A stretch of 64,000 nt of DNA, taken from NCBI RefSeq assembly GCF_002374855.1, contig NZ_NWVC01000001.1:248001-312000 (forward strand), in the 5' to 3' direction. The position numbers and the translations under genes are program-made. The notes beneath the pieces were generated by a model. It saw only the letters and a program-made list of their open reading frames with translations. It was not told the DNA's origin and ran no database searches. Of this stretch, positions 8,664 through 17,184 are shown in pieces (position 1 is the first letter of the stretch; each line of letters starts with the position of its first letter). The DNA is from Sphingomonas adhaesiva (GTDB taxonomy: Bacteria > Pseudomonadota > Alphaproteobacteria > Sphingomonadales > Sphingomonadaceae).

Positions 8664-10805
8664 ATGATCGTGGGTCGAGGAATGACGATGGCGGCGGTGG
8701 CCGCACTGGCGATGACGGGCGCCGGAATGGTTGCGCCCGCGCCGGCGAGCGCGCAGACGGCGACGATGACCGATACGAAGGCCGCGCCGCAGGAAGATCC
8801 GTACATCTGGCTGGAGGACAAGGACGGGGCGAAGCCGCTCGCCTGGGTGGAGGCGGAGAACAAGCGCACGCTGGCGCGGCTCCAGTCCGATCCGCGCTAC
8901 CAGACCTTCTATCGGGAAGCCTATGCGATCGCGGCGGCCAAGGATCGTATTCCGATGCCGGCGCAGCTGATGGGGCGGATCGTCAATTTCTGGCGCGATG
9001 CCGATCATCCGCAGGGCGTGTGGCGGCGGACGACTCCGGCCGACTACGCCAACCCGGCACCGAAGTGGCAGACGCTGATCGACCTCGACGCGCTGGCCAA
9101 GGCGGAGGGGCATAAATGGGTGTGGAAGGGCGCCACCTGCCTGCAGCCCGACGAGCGCTTGTGCCTGGTCGCGCTGTCCGAGGGTGGCGAGGATGCGGTG
9201 ACCTATCGCGAGTTCGATCTGGCCGCCGGTCGGTTCGTGGACCGCGGCTTCACGCTGCCGACGTCGAAACAGGGTGCGGTGTGGCTCGACAAGGACACGC
9301 TGCTGGTCTCGCGCGACTGGGGCGCGGGGACGATGACCGCATCGGGCTATCCGTTCGTCATCAAGGCGGTAAAGCGCGGCCAGCCGCTGTCGGCGGCGAC
9401 CGAGCTGTTCCGCGGCCAGCCGGGCGATCAGCTGGGCAGCTATGCTTCGGTCATGACCGATGCGGCGGGCAACAAGGCGGTGATCGTGGAGCGTCGGCCG
9501 ACCTTCTTCGGGGGCGAAAGCCTTATCCTGGTCGACGGCAAGCTGGTGAAGCTGGACATGCCGGCGCGCGTGTTCGCGCAGGGGCTGGTCGACGGGCAGC
9601 TGCTGTTCCAGACCAGCGAGGCATGGGGCGACGTGCCCGCCGGCGCGATCGCCAGTGCGCCGCTGAGCGCGGTACGTACCGGCCGCTTCACCCCGCAGGT
9701 GGTGTTCGCCCCCGGCGCGCGCCAGACCGTCGACGGCTTCGCGACGACCCGGCATCACGTCATCGCCAACGTCTATGACAATGTCCGCGCGACGCCGATG
9801 GTGTTCACCCACGCGAACGGCCGCTGGACGTCGCGCGCGCTGCCGCTGGCGGACAATGCCTCGGTCGACGTGGTCAGCACCTCCGACGCGAGCGATCAGG
9901 CCTATATGCAGGTCACCGGCTTCCTGACGCCGACGACCTTGTGGTCGGTGGACGCGAGCGGCGCGGCCAGGCCGGCCGAGGTGAAGGCGTTGCCGGCGAA
10001 GTTCGATGCGTCGAACGACGTGGTCGAACAGTTCGAGGCGACGTCGACCGACGGCACGAAGGTTCCGTATTTCGTGGTCCATCGAAAGGATGCGAAGTTG
10101 GACGGCAGCACGCCGACGATCATGACCGCCTATGGCGGATTCGAATCGTCGATGACGCCCTATTACTCCGGCATCACGGGCAAGCTGTGGCTGGAACGCG
10201 GCGGCAGCTTCGTGGTGGCGAACATCCGCGGCGGCGGCGAGTTCGGGCCGAAATGGCACGATGCCGGGCGCAAGACGAAGCGGCAGGTGATCTATGACGA
10301 TCTCGCCGCGGTGGCGAAGGACCTGATCGCACGGCGGCTGACCAGCGCGGCGAAGCTGGGCATCTATGGCGGGTCGAACGGCGGGCTGCTGATGGGGGTC
10401 GAGTTCAACCAGCATCCCGAATTGTGGAAGGCGGTGACGATCCAGGTCCCGCTGCTCGACATGCTGCGCTACGAACAGATCGCGGCCGGGGCATCGTGGG
10501 TGGACGAATACGGATCGGTGACGGTGCCGGAGGAGCGCGCGTTCCTCGCGAAGATTTCGCCCTATCACAACATCCGCCGCGGGGTGGCCTATCCCGAACC
10601 CTATATCTGGACGACGACCAAGGACGATCGCGTCGGACCGCAGCACGCGCGAAAGTTCGCCGCGCGGCTGAAGGAATATGGCCTGCCGTATCTGTTCTTC
10701 GAGGATACCGCCGGCGGCCATTCCGGCGACGCGGATATCGAGCAGGGCGCGCGGTTGCAGGCGTTGCAGATGACCTATTTCGCGCAGAAGCTGCTGGGGC
10801 AATAA
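8664..10805 (+). CDS. S9A-type prolyl oligopeptidase, exported
   Basis: Serine peptidase that cuts short peptides after proline, probably periplasmic; 713 aa. A signal peptide (MIVGRGMTMAAVAALAMTG..., cleavage near ASAQ) precedes the EDPYIWLED segment that opens S9A enzymes, then the beta-propeller, then the alpha/beta-hydrolase domain. Catalytic residues are recognisable: Ser571 in YGGSNGGLL, Asp654/Asp655 in TTKDDRVGP, and His686 in GGHSGD. Starts at 8640, 8664, 8682 and 8688 are possible; 8664 keeps a positively charged n-region. A terminator follows the stop. Confidence 0.93.
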   Translation: MIVGRGMTMAAVAALAMTGAGMVAPAPASAQTATMTDTKAAPQEDPYIWLEDKDGAKPLAWVEAENKRTLARLQSDPRYQTFYREAYAIAAAKDRIPMPAQLMGRIVNFWRDADHPQGVWRRTTPADYANPAPKWQTLIDLDALAKAEGHKWVWKGATCLQPDERLCLVALSEGGEDAVTYREFDLAAGRFVDRGFTLPTSKQGAVWLDKDTLLVSRDWGAGTMTASGYPFVIKAVKRGQPLSAATELFRGQPGDQLGSYASVMTDAAGNKAVIVERRPTFFGGESLILVDGKLVKLDMPARVFAQGLVDGQLLFQTSEAWGDVPAGAIASAPLSAVRTGRFTPQVVFAPGARQTVDGFATTRHHVIANVYDNVRATPMVFTHANGRWTSRALPLADNASVDVVSTSDASDQAYMQVTGFLTPTTLWSVDASGAARPAEVKALPAKFDASNDVVEQFEATSTDGTKVPYFVVHRKDAKLDGSTPTIMTAYGGFESSMTPYYSGITGKLWLERGGSFVVANIRGGGEFGPKWHDAGRKTKRQVIYDDLAAVAKDLIARRLTSAAKLGIYGGSNGGLLMGVEFNQHPELWKAVTIQVPLLDMLRYEQIAAGASWVDEYGSVTVPEERAFLAKISPYHNIRRGVAYPEPYIWTTTKDDRVGPQHARKFAARLKEYGLPYLFFEDTAGGHSGDADIEQGARLQALQMTYFAQKLLGQ

Positions 10806-10816
10806 GGTCGGGTGCG

Positions 10817-10850
10817 ACCGGGCGGGCGACGAACCGCCCGCCCGGTTCTT
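10817..10850 (+). terminator. Terminator after prolyl oligopeptidase gene
   Basis: A perfect 12-bp GC stem (10817-10828 with 10835-10846), a 6-base loop ACGAAC, then TTCTT. It lies 11 bp after the stop. Confidence 0.7.
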
Positions 10851-10885
10851 GCTGCAACGCAGCGAAATGCGCTAAGGGCCGCGTG

Positions 10886-11227
10886 ATGGAAGCCGAACCC
10901 GTTGGCCGCGCAGGCGGCGCCGTGCCCGATACCGTGCCGATCGTTTTCGAAGCGATCGTGAAGCAACAGGCGATCGCCGCCACCTATAACCGTGGCAGCG
11001 TGACGCTGGCGCCGCACATCGTCTACACCAAGCATGGCGAGATCTATCTCGACGCGATGACGATCGATCGCGACGGACAGCCGCCGAAGGAGCCGAAGAT
11101 CGGCGCGTTCAAGCTTGCCGGCCTCAGCGGGCTGCGCATCACGCCGCGCCGTTTCCAGCCGAGCGAATTGTTCACCCCCGGCGACGCCAAATACGAGGGC
11201 GTGACGCTGCTGGCGGTGGAGATCTGA
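10886..11227 (+). CDS. Conserved hypothetical protein, WYL-like segment
   Basis: Cytoplasmic protein of 113 aa, function unknown. The central part (AATYNRGSVTLAPHIVYTKH followed by a GEIYLDAMTIDRDG stretch) resembles the small-ligand-binding core of WYL domains, but no helix-turn-helix accompanies it. ATG 10886 has AAGGG about 8 bases upstream. A possible promoter (TTGCTG, 18 bp, TAAGGG) precedes it. Its TGA overlaps the possible start of the next gene by 2 bases. Confidence 0.65.
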   Translation: MEAEPVGRAGGAVPDTVPIVFEAIVKQQAIAATYNRGSVTLAPHIVYTKHGEIYLDAMTIDRDGQPPKEPKIGAFKLAGLSGLRITPRRFQPSELFTPGDAKYEGVTLLAVEI

Positions 11228-11634
11228 GCCGGGGCGACGAGCCGCGGGCGCGGTCGATCGGCCGCGCGCTGCTGATCGCCTTCTATGCGCTGGCCGGGGT
11301 CGCACATCTGGTCGTCACCGATGCGATGGTGCGGATCGTCCCGGCGTGGGTGCCGATGCCCCGAGCGGTGGTGATCGCCACGGGGCTGTGCGAACTGGCG
11401 GGCGCGGCCGCGCTGGTGACGCGCCGCTGGCGCCGTGCCGCCGGGTGGGCGCTGGCCGCCTATGCGCTGTGCGTGTGGCCCGCCAACGTCCACCATGCGA
11501 TCATCGACCTGTCGCGCGGCACCGGCCTGCCGATCTGGTACCACGCGCCGCGGCTGGCGTTGCAGCCGGCGATCATCTGGTGGGCGCTATGGGCCAGCGG
11601 CGCGGTGCGGCTCAGCCGTCGAGCGCCGCGATAA
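11224..11634 (+). CDS. DoxX-like membrane protein, possible CTG start
   Basis: Small membrane protein of the DoxX/SURF4-like type with four hydrophobic segments; family members act in quinone- or thiol-linked processes, but the role here is unknown. The typical first helix (RALLIAFYALAGVAHLVV) and the VRIVPAWVP motif are both encoded, yet the first ATG in frame (11326) falls after that helix. No ATG, GTG or TTG exists upstream in the open frame. CTG at 11224 overlaps the preceding TGA and follows GGTGGAG, so it is the best candidate start (136 aa); otherwise the protein is truncated to 102 aa. It overlaps the convergent next gene by 23 bp. Confidence 0.6.
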   Translation: MSRGDEPRARSIGRALLIAFYALAGVAHLVVTDAMVRIVPAWVPMPRAVVIATGLCELAGAAALVTRRWRRAAGWALAAYALCVWPANVHHAIIDLSRGTGLPIWYHAPRLALQPAIIWWALWASGAVRLSRRAPR

Positions 11635-12106
11635 GCTGATCCTTCGTCATCCTGGACCGGCCGGAAATGTCGCGCTTCTTTGCCTGTTCGTACAGGTCGG
11701 CGCGGGTGCGGTGATCGCGATGCCGGCGGGTCTTGCGGGCGATATCCGCTGGCTGGGCGGAGAATTGCCGGCCCTTTTTCGTATCGGCGCGCTTTCGCGC
11801 CGTAGTGCGGCGATAGTCCGCGTCGCTCAATTCCTCGCGCGCGGCCTTCGGCAGATAGCGTTCGCCGGTCTTGCCGCTGTCGCCGCCGGATCTGGTGCCC
11901 CAATCCTCCTTCGTCCAGCGGTGCAGCGCATTGTCGGGGTCGCGGGCCCCGCGATAGCCGCCGCCGCGCTTCTTGTATTCGGCGACCGCCAGCTGCGCCT
12001 TGCGCGCGGACCATTGGCCGGCGCGGCCGCCCTTCGACCCGGCGGTGACCTCCTCCTTCACTTCCTCCCACAGTGCGGGATCGGTCTTTTCGGCGGTGTC
12101 GGACAT
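11612..12106 (-). CDS. DUF5872-like protein with Rho_N/SAP-like tail
   Basis: Basic protein of 164 aa, function unknown. Residues 1-125 match what I recall of the DUF5872 family: an LWEEVKEEVTAGSKGG start, QWSARKAQLAV, KKRGGGYRG, WTKEDWGTRSG, RYLPKAAREELS and QFSAQP segments. The last 35 residues (AKKRDISGRSRMTKDQLIAAL) look like the short helix-extended-helix of Rho_N/SAP nucleic-acid-binding motifs. The composition suggests DNA or RNA contact. It has a good GGAG upstream and lies just downstream of uvrD on the same strand (46-bp gap), so co-transcription is possible. Confidence 0.72.
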   Translation of the reverse strand: MSDTAEKTDPALWEEVKEEVTAGSKGGRAGQWSARKAQLAVAEYKKRGGGYRGARDPDNALHRWTKEDWGTRSGGDSGKTGERYLPKAAREELSDADYRRTTARKRADTKKGRQFSAQPADIARKTRRHRDHRTRADLYEQAKKRDISGRSRMTKDQLIAALDG

Positions 12107-12152
12107 GGCGTCGCTCCTTCGCGCGCGCCAACGCGCGAGGGCGGGGAAGGGA

Positions 12153-14462
12153 TCAGGCGGGGGTGACGAAACTGTCCATCACGCGCTTGCGCCCGGCCTG
12201 TTCGAAGTCGATCTCCAGCTTGTTGCCCTCGATCTCGGCGATCGCGCCATAGCCGAATTTCTGGTGGAAGACGCGCTGCCCGGTCGACAGGTCGCCGCGC
12301 CCCTTGTTGCCCAGGCTGACCGCCGAGGCGCGGCTTTCGACCACCCGGACGGGCTCACGGGTGAAGGTGCGGCTGGTCCATTCCCCGCCGGGCTTGCCGC
12401 CCAGCACGCCCGCCGCGCGCTGCCACCCTGGCCCGCGGCCCGTACCGCGCGCGACGTCGGCGAACGGATCGGCGCGCTCCGACCAATTGGCGCGCCACAG
12501 GCTTTCGCCCCCCGACATGCTGGTCTCGCTGTCGACATGATGCGGGGGCAGCTCGCCGACGAAGCGCGACGGGATCGAGCTGGTCCACTGGCCGTAGATG
12601 CGGCGGTTGGCGGCGTGCAGGATCGTCGCGCGGCGTCGCGCGCGGGTGATCGCGACATAGGCGAGGCGGCGTTCCTCCTCCAGGCTGCGCGTGCCGCCTT
12701 CGTCCAGCGCGCGCTGCGACGGGAAGATACCCTCTTCCCAGCCGGCCAGGAACACCGTGTCGAATTCCAGTCCCTTCGCGGCGTGGATGGTCATGATCGT
12801 GACCTTGGGATCCTCGCGCGTCGCCTCATTGTCCATGACCAGGCTGACATGCTCCAGGAACGCGCCGAGGCTTTCGTATTCCTCCATCGCGCGGACCAGT
12901 TCGGACAGATTCTCCAGCCGCCCTGCCGCCTCGGTCGACTTTTCCGCCTGCCACATCGCGGTATAGCCGCTTTCGTCGAGGATCTGGCGCGCCAGTTCGG
13001 GATGCGGCAGGTCGCGCGCCATGTCGCGCCAGCGCGCGATGTCGCCGACGAAATTGCCCAGGCTGCGGCGCGCCTGCGGGGTCAGTTCGTCGGTGTCGAG
13101 GATGCGCGCGGCGGCGATGGCGAGCGGCAGTCCCTCGCCGCGCGCCAGCTGGTGCAGCTTGGCGATCGCCTTGTCGCCCAGACCGCGCTTGGGGGTGTTG
13201 ACGATCCGTTCGAACGCCAGGTCGTCGGCCGGCTGGTTGACGATGCGCAGATAGGCGAGCGCGTCGCGGATTTCCGCGCGTTCGTAGAAGCGGAAGCCGC
13301 CGACGATGCGATACGGCAGCCCGATCGAGATGAAGCGGTCCTCGAACTCGCGCGTCTGGTGCTGCGCGCGCACCAGGATGGCGACATCGTCCAGGCTGGT
13401 GCCGGAACGCTGCGCCGCCTCGATCTCGTCACCGACCCGGCGCGCTTCTTCCGGCCCGTCCCAGACGCCCAGCACGCGCACCTTCTCGCCCGCGTCCAGC
13501 TCGGTCCACAATTGCTTGCCGAGCCGCCCGCCATTGTTGGCGATCACCCCCGATGCGGCGCCCAGGATGTGCGGGGTGGAACGGTAATTCTGTTCCAGCC
13601 GGATCACGGTGGCGCCGGGAAAGTCCTTTTCGAACTTCAGGATATTTTCCACCTGCGCGCCGCGCCACGAATAGATCGACTGGTCGTCGTCGCCGACGCA
13701 GCAGATGTTGCGGCGTTCCTGCGCCAGCAGCCTGAGCCACAGATACTGGACCGAATTGGTGTCCTGATATTCGTCCACCATGATGTAGCGGAACCGCTGC
13801 TGATATTGCTCCAGCACGCTGCGCTCGCGCTTCAGGATGGTGAGGACGTGCAGAAGCAGGTCGCCGAAGTCGCAGGCGTTCACCGCCTTCAGCCGGTCCT
13901 GATACTGCTGGTACAATTCGCCGCCGCGCCCGTTGGCATAGCGTTCGCTTTCGCCCGCATCGACCTCCGCCGGGGTCAGACCGCGGTTCTTCCATTCGTC
14001 GATCAGCCCCGCCAGGCTGCGCGCCGGGAAACGCTTCTCGTCGATGTCCGCCGCGACGATCAGCTGCTTGATGAGGCGCAGCTGGTCGTCGGTGTCGAGG
14101 ATCGTGAAATTGGATTGCAGCCCGACCAGCTCGGCATGGCGGCGCAGCATCTTCGCGCCGATCGCGTGGAACGTGCCCAGCCACGGCATCCCCTCCACCG
14201 TCTCGCCCACCAGCCGGCCCACGCGCTCGCGCATCTCGCGCGCGGCCTTGTTGGTGAAGGTGACGGCCAGGATCTCCGACGGCCAGGCGCGGCGGGTGTA
14301 GAGCAGGTGCGCCAGCCGCGCGGTCAGCGCCGCGGTCTTGCCCGTGCCGGCGCCGGCGAGCACCAGCACCGGGCCGTCGGTGGTCAGCACGGCCTGCCGC
14401 TGCGGTTCGTTGAGGCCGGACAGATAGGGTGCGGCGTCGGCGGGATGGGAAAGCTCGGTCAC
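12153..14462 (-). CDS. uvrD: ATP-dependent DNA helicase UvrD/PcrA
   Basis: Superfamily 1A 3'-5' helicase used in nucleotide excision and mismatch repair and in clearing RecA; 769 aa. Visible motifs: Q-motif region LNEPQRQAV (about 17-25), Walker A GAGTGKT at 37-43, motif Ia (VTFTNKAAREM), Walker B VDEYQDTN, motif III (GDDDQSIYSWRGA), motif IV (LEQNYRS), motif V (TIHAAKGLEFD) and motif VI (RRLAYVAITRA). A C-terminal Tudor-like end (GQRVFHQKFGYGAIAEIEG) is typical of PcrA. GTG 14462 is the first suitable start before the conserved region. A LexA-type box lies 5-19 bp upstream. Confidence 0.96.
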   Translation of the reverse strand: MTELSHPADAAPYLSGLNEPQRQAVLTTDGPVLVLAGAGTGKTAALTARLAHLLYTRRAWPSEILAVTFTNKAAREMRERVGRLVGETVEGMPWLGTFHAIGAKMLRRHAELVGLQSNFTILDTDDQLRLIKQLIVAADIDEKRFPARSLAGLIDEWKNRGLTPAEVDAGESERYANGRGGELYQQYQDRLKAVNACDFGDLLLHVLTILKRERSVLEQYQQRFRYIMVDEYQDTNSVQYLWLRLLAQERRNICCVGDDDQSIYSWRGAQVENILKFEKDFPGATVIRLEQNYRSTPHILGAASGVIANNGGRLGKQLWTELDAGEKVRVLGVWDGPEEARRVGDEIEAAQRSGTSLDDVAILVRAQHQTREFEDRFISIGLPYRIVGGFRFYERAEIRDALAYLRIVNQPADDLAFERIVNTPKRGLGDKAIAKLHQLARGEGLPLAIAAARILDTDELTPQARRSLGNFVGDIARWRDMARDLPHPELARQILDESGYTAMWQAEKSTEAAGRLENLSELVRAMEEYESLGAFLEHVSLVMDNEATREDPKVTIMTIHAAKGLEFDTVFLAGWEEGIFPSQRALDEGGTRSLEEERRLAYVAITRARRRATILHAANRRIYGQWTSSIPSRFVGELPPHHVDSETSMSGGESLWRANWSERADPFADVARGTGRGPGWQRAAGVLGGKPGGEWTSRTFTREPVRVVESRASAVSLGNKGRGDLSTGQRVFHQKFGYGAIAEIEGNKLEIDFEQAGRKRVMDSFVTPA

Positions 14463-14466
14463 CGTC

Positions 14467-14481
14467 GAACAGGTAGGGAAC
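14467..14481 (-). promoter_or_regulatory. LexA-type SOS box upstream of uvrD
   Basis: Read on the minus strand the sequence is GTTCCCTACCTGTTC, an exact GTTC-N7-GTTC. It ends 5 bp before the uvrD GTG, so it would cover the promoter or leader of uvrD. The divergent GFA gene starts 90 bp away on the other side. Confidence 0.65.
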
Positions 14482-14571
14482 GCGCGCCGCCGCGGCAAGC
14501 CGCCGCGCGACGTCGCGCTTGCATCGCCGGGTGGGCCGTGGGAACATAGCATAAACAGCGGGAGAGGGTGC

Positions 14572-14976
14572 GTGACGATCAGCGGAAGGTGCCATTGCGG
14601 TGCCGTCACCTATCAGGCGCAGGGGGAGGCGGCGCATCACGCCGTCTGCCATTGCGGCGACTGCCGCCGCTGGGCCGGCGCGCCGATGGTCGGCTGGATC
14701 GCATTTCAGGAAGATCAGGTGCGCATCGCGGGGACGACCGCCGACTATCGGTCGTCCGAACTGGGAACGCGCACCTTCTGCCCCGCGTGCGGCACGGGCC
14801 TTTTCTACCGCAACGCCACGGTCCTGCCGGGCATCATCGACATCCAGTCGGCGACGCTCGACCATCCTGAGGATCATGCGCCGGGCGCGCAGATCATGGT
14901 CCGCGAACGCCTGCCATGGGCGGCGGGGATCGCCGACCTGCCCGCCTTCGCCACCTATCCGGGAGTCGACGAATGA
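14572..14976 (+). CDS. GFA/CENP-V-type zinc protein
   Basis: Cytoplasmic protein of 134 aa in the GFA family (glutathione-dependent formaldehyde-activating enzyme and relatives). Zinc-ligand cysteines are in place: Cys7 and Cys9 (GRCHCGAVTY), Cys26, Cys28 and Cys31 (CHCGDCRRW), Cys70 and Cys73 (FCPACGTGLF). Most family members have no proven substrate, so formaldehyde chemistry should not be assumed. GTG 14572 is used, with GGGAGAGGG upstream. Its TGA overlaps the start of the next gene. Confidence 0.88.
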   Translation: MTISGRCHCGAVTYQAQGEAAHHAVCHCGDCRRWAGAPMVGWIAFQEDQVRIAGTTADYRSSELGTRTFCPACGTGLFYRNATVLPGIIDIQSATLDHPEDHAPGAQIMVRERLPWAAGIADLPAFATYPGVDE

Positions 14977-15386
14977 GCGACGCCATCGAAAGCTGGCACG
15001 ATTACATGCGCGCGCCGGACGCGGTCGCGCTGGAGGCGATGCTCCACCCCGACGTGGTGTTTCAAAGCCCCGCCGTGCACACGCCGCAGCGCGGACGCGC
15101 GGTGACGATGCGCTATCTGGGCGCCGCCGCGGTCGTGCTGGGCGGGCCCGATTTCCGCTACGTCAACGAATGGCGCGGGGATGCGTCGGCGGTGCTGGAG
15201 TTCGAGTGCACGCTGGCCGATGCGACGCAGGTCAACGGCGTCGACATCATCGAATGGGACGACGATGGCCTCATCACCCGATTCAAGGTGATGATCCGCC
15301 CGGTGCGCGCGCTGAACGCGGTGATCCCGCTGATGGCGGCCGAATTGACGAAGGGTGCGCAGCAGCCGGGCGGCGCCGACGGCTGA
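14973..15386 (+). CDS. NTF2-like / SnoaL-like protein
   Basis: 137-aa protein with the NTF2-like fold pattern: an N-terminal helix (ESWHDYMRAPDAVALEAML), HPDVVFQSPA, and strands ending with ITRFKVMIRP. Members are enzymes (isomerases, cyclases) or ligand-binding proteins; the substrate cannot be read from the sequence. The ATG overlaps the GFA stop, so the two genes are translationally coupled and may share a pathway. Confidence 0.8.
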   Translation: MSDAIESWHDYMRAPDAVALEAMLHPDVVFQSPAVHTPQRGRAVTMRYLGAAAVVLGGPDFRYVNEWRGDASAVLEFECTLADATQVNGVDIIEWDDDGLITRFKVMIRPVRALNAVIPLMAAELTKGAQQPGGADG

Positions 15387-15444
15387 ACCTGCCGGTCCCG
15401 TGACGGCACATCGCCACCGCGCGTCGCACCGTTGCGGGACGTAT

Positions 15445-15462
15445 CCGTCATGAGATTGTCAC
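15445..15462 (+). promoter_or_regulatory. PHO-box-like site upstream of the phosphate transporter
   Basis: CCGTCAT, 4 bp, TTGTCAC: two 7-bp repeats in the 11-bp register of a PhoB box (consensus CTGTCAT-N4-CTGTCAT), each matching in most positions. It ends 25 bp before the pit start. Confidence 0.55.
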
Positions 15463-15487
15463 GGACAGCGACGATGGGGCGAAGGTG

Positions 15488-17122
15488 ATGGCTACCATTG
15501 TCCCCGCGGAGGCCCAGGCGGCCGCCGCTTCGTCGACCCGGCGGTTCGATGCCCCGGTTCACCCCGTGGCGCGCCTGCTGTTCCTGGCGCTGGTCGTCGG
15601 CGGCTTCGGCTATGCCGCCGTCAGCGTGATCCGCGATACGCAGCTGGCCGGGACCCCTCTGGCCAGCGGGGTGTTCCTGTTCCTGGTGCTGGCGCTGCTG
15701 ATCGCGCTGGGGTTCGAATTCGTGAACGGTTTCCACGACACCGCCAATGCGGTGGCGACGGTGATCTACACCAATTCGCTGCCGGCCCATGCCGCGGTGG
15801 TATGGTCCGGTTTCTTCAACTTCCTGGGCGTGATGCTCTCGTCGGGCGCGGTCGCCTATTCGATCGTGACGCTGTTGCCGGTCGACCTGATCCTGAACGT
15901 CGGGTCGGGCGCGGGCTTCGCGATGATCTTCGCGCTGCTGCTCGCGGCGGTCGTGTGGAACCTGGCGACCTGGTACGTCGGGCTGCCGAACAGCTCCAGC
16001 CACACGCTGATCGGATCGGTGCTGGGCGTCGGGCTGGCGAACCAGCTGATCAATTCGGGCACCGGCGGGACGTCCGGCGTCGACTGGAGCCAGGCGGGCA
16101 AGGTGCTGACCGGGCTGTGGATGGCGCCGCTGATCGGCTTCTTCGCGGCGGCGCTGCTGCTAGTCGTGCTGCGCTACGTCACGCGCAACCCCAAGATGAT
16201 GGAGGCGCCGGAGGGCGACGCCCCGCCGCCGCGCGGCATCCGCGCGCTGCTGATCTTCACCTGCACCGCGGTCTCGTTCAGCCATGGGTCGAACGACGGG
16301 CAGAAGGGCATGGGCCTCATCATGCTGATCCTGATCGGCTGCGCCCCCACCGCCTATGCGCTGAACCGCACCCAGCCGGCCAGCGAGACGCCGGCGTTCG
16401 TCGCCAGCGCACGCGCCGCGTCGGCGGTGCTGGAGCGCAAGGGCGCGGCGGCGGTGCCGCTGGACCGGGCGCGGCCGGTGTTGCGGCAGGCGCTGGAGCG
16501 GCGCGCGACGATCGACCCGCAGGTCTATGGCGCGGTCATCGCGGTTTCGGACAATCTGTCGCGGCGCGTGACCACCTATCGCGCGCTCAGCAACGTGCCC
16601 GCCGGCGCGACCGAGAATGTCCGCAACGACATGTATCTGGTACTGGAGACGACCCGCACGATCGCCAAGTCGCCCAGGGCGGCGCTGAACCCCGCCGATG
16701 CGGATGTGCTGAAGGATTATCAGGGGCGGCTGGAAAAGGGCACGCGCTTTATCCCCCTATGGGTGAAGATCGCGGTCGCGCTGGCGCTGGGGCTGGGCAC
16801 GATGATCGGCTGGAAGCGGATCGTCGTGACGGTGGGCGAGAAGATCGGCAAGCAGCACATGACCTATGGCATGGGCGCGTCGGCGGAACTGGTGGCGGCG
16901 GGCACGATCCTGGCGGCGGACCGCTTCGGCCTGCCGGTGTCGACGACGCACATCCTGTCGTCGGGGGTCGCGGGCGCCTCGGTGGCGAGCGGCCAGGGGT
17001 TGCAGCGCCGTACCTTGCTGCAACTCGCCGCGGCGTGGCTGATGACGCTGCCGGTGGCGATGCTGCTGTCAGGGGTGCTGTACTGGATGCTGTTGCTGGT
17101 GGTGCGCGCGGGCGGGCTGTAA
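15488..17122 (+). CDS. pit: Inorganic phosphate transporter, PiT family
   Basis: Low-affinity phosphate:cation symporter of the inner membrane, 544 aa. The two PiT signatures are visible: GFHDTANAVATVIYT in the first half and VSFSHGSNDGQKGMGLI in the second, with about 10-12 hydrophobic segments. Between the halves lies a long hydrophilic region (roughly residues 295-415) rich in Ala/Arg, as in the longer proteobacterial forms. ATG 15488 follows GTG 15485; GAAGG lies close upstream. There is no DUF47/PhoU-like partner next door. A PHO-box-like site precedes it. Confidence 0.95.
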   Translation: MATIVPAEAQAAAASSTRRFDAPVHPVARLLFLALVVGGFGYAAVSVIRDTQLAGTPLASGVFLFLVLALLIALGFEFVNGFHDTANAVATVIYTNSLPAHAAVVWSGFFNFLGVMLSSGAVAYSIVTLLPVDLILNVGSGAGFAMIFALLLAAVVWNLATWYVGLPNSSSHTLIGSVLGVGLANQLINSGTGGTSGVDWSQAGKVLTGLWMAPLIGFFAAALLLVVLRYVTRNPKMMEAPEGDAPPPRGIRALLIFTCTAVSFSHGSNDGQKGMGLIMLILIGCAPTAYALNRTQPASETPAFVASARAASAVLERKGAAAVPLDRARPVLRQALERRATIDPQVYGAVIAVSDNLSRRVTTYRALSNVPAGATENVRNDMYLVLETTRTIAKSPRAALNPADADVLKDYQGRLEKGTRFIPLWVKIAVALALGLGTMIGWKRIVVTVGEKIGKQHMTYGMGASAELVAAGTILAADRFGLPVSTTHILSSGVAGASVASGQGLQRRTLLQLAAAWLMTLPVAMLLSGVLYWMLLLVVRAGGL

Positions 17123-17147
17123 CCGCGCCGGCCGTATCACGGGGATG

Positions 17148-17184
17148 AAAAAACGGGGCGGCGCCTGGTGCAGGTGCCGCCCCG
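17148..17184 (-). terminator. Minus-strand intrinsic terminator in the pit-MFS gap
   Basis: A 14-bp stem (17154-17167 with 17171-17184, one G-T pair) with a 3-base loop is followed, in the minus direction, by six T residues (17153-17148). The T-tract exists only for minus-strand transcription, although no minus-strand protein gene lies before it. It may also help end pit transcripts. Confidence 0.75.

Noticed and set aside
11973..14549. Open frame of 858 codons on the plus strand opposite uvrD
   Set aside because: It mirrors the codon structure of uvrD; its product is rich in Arg/Gln/Ala/His without any domain. uvrD motifs are complete on the other strand.
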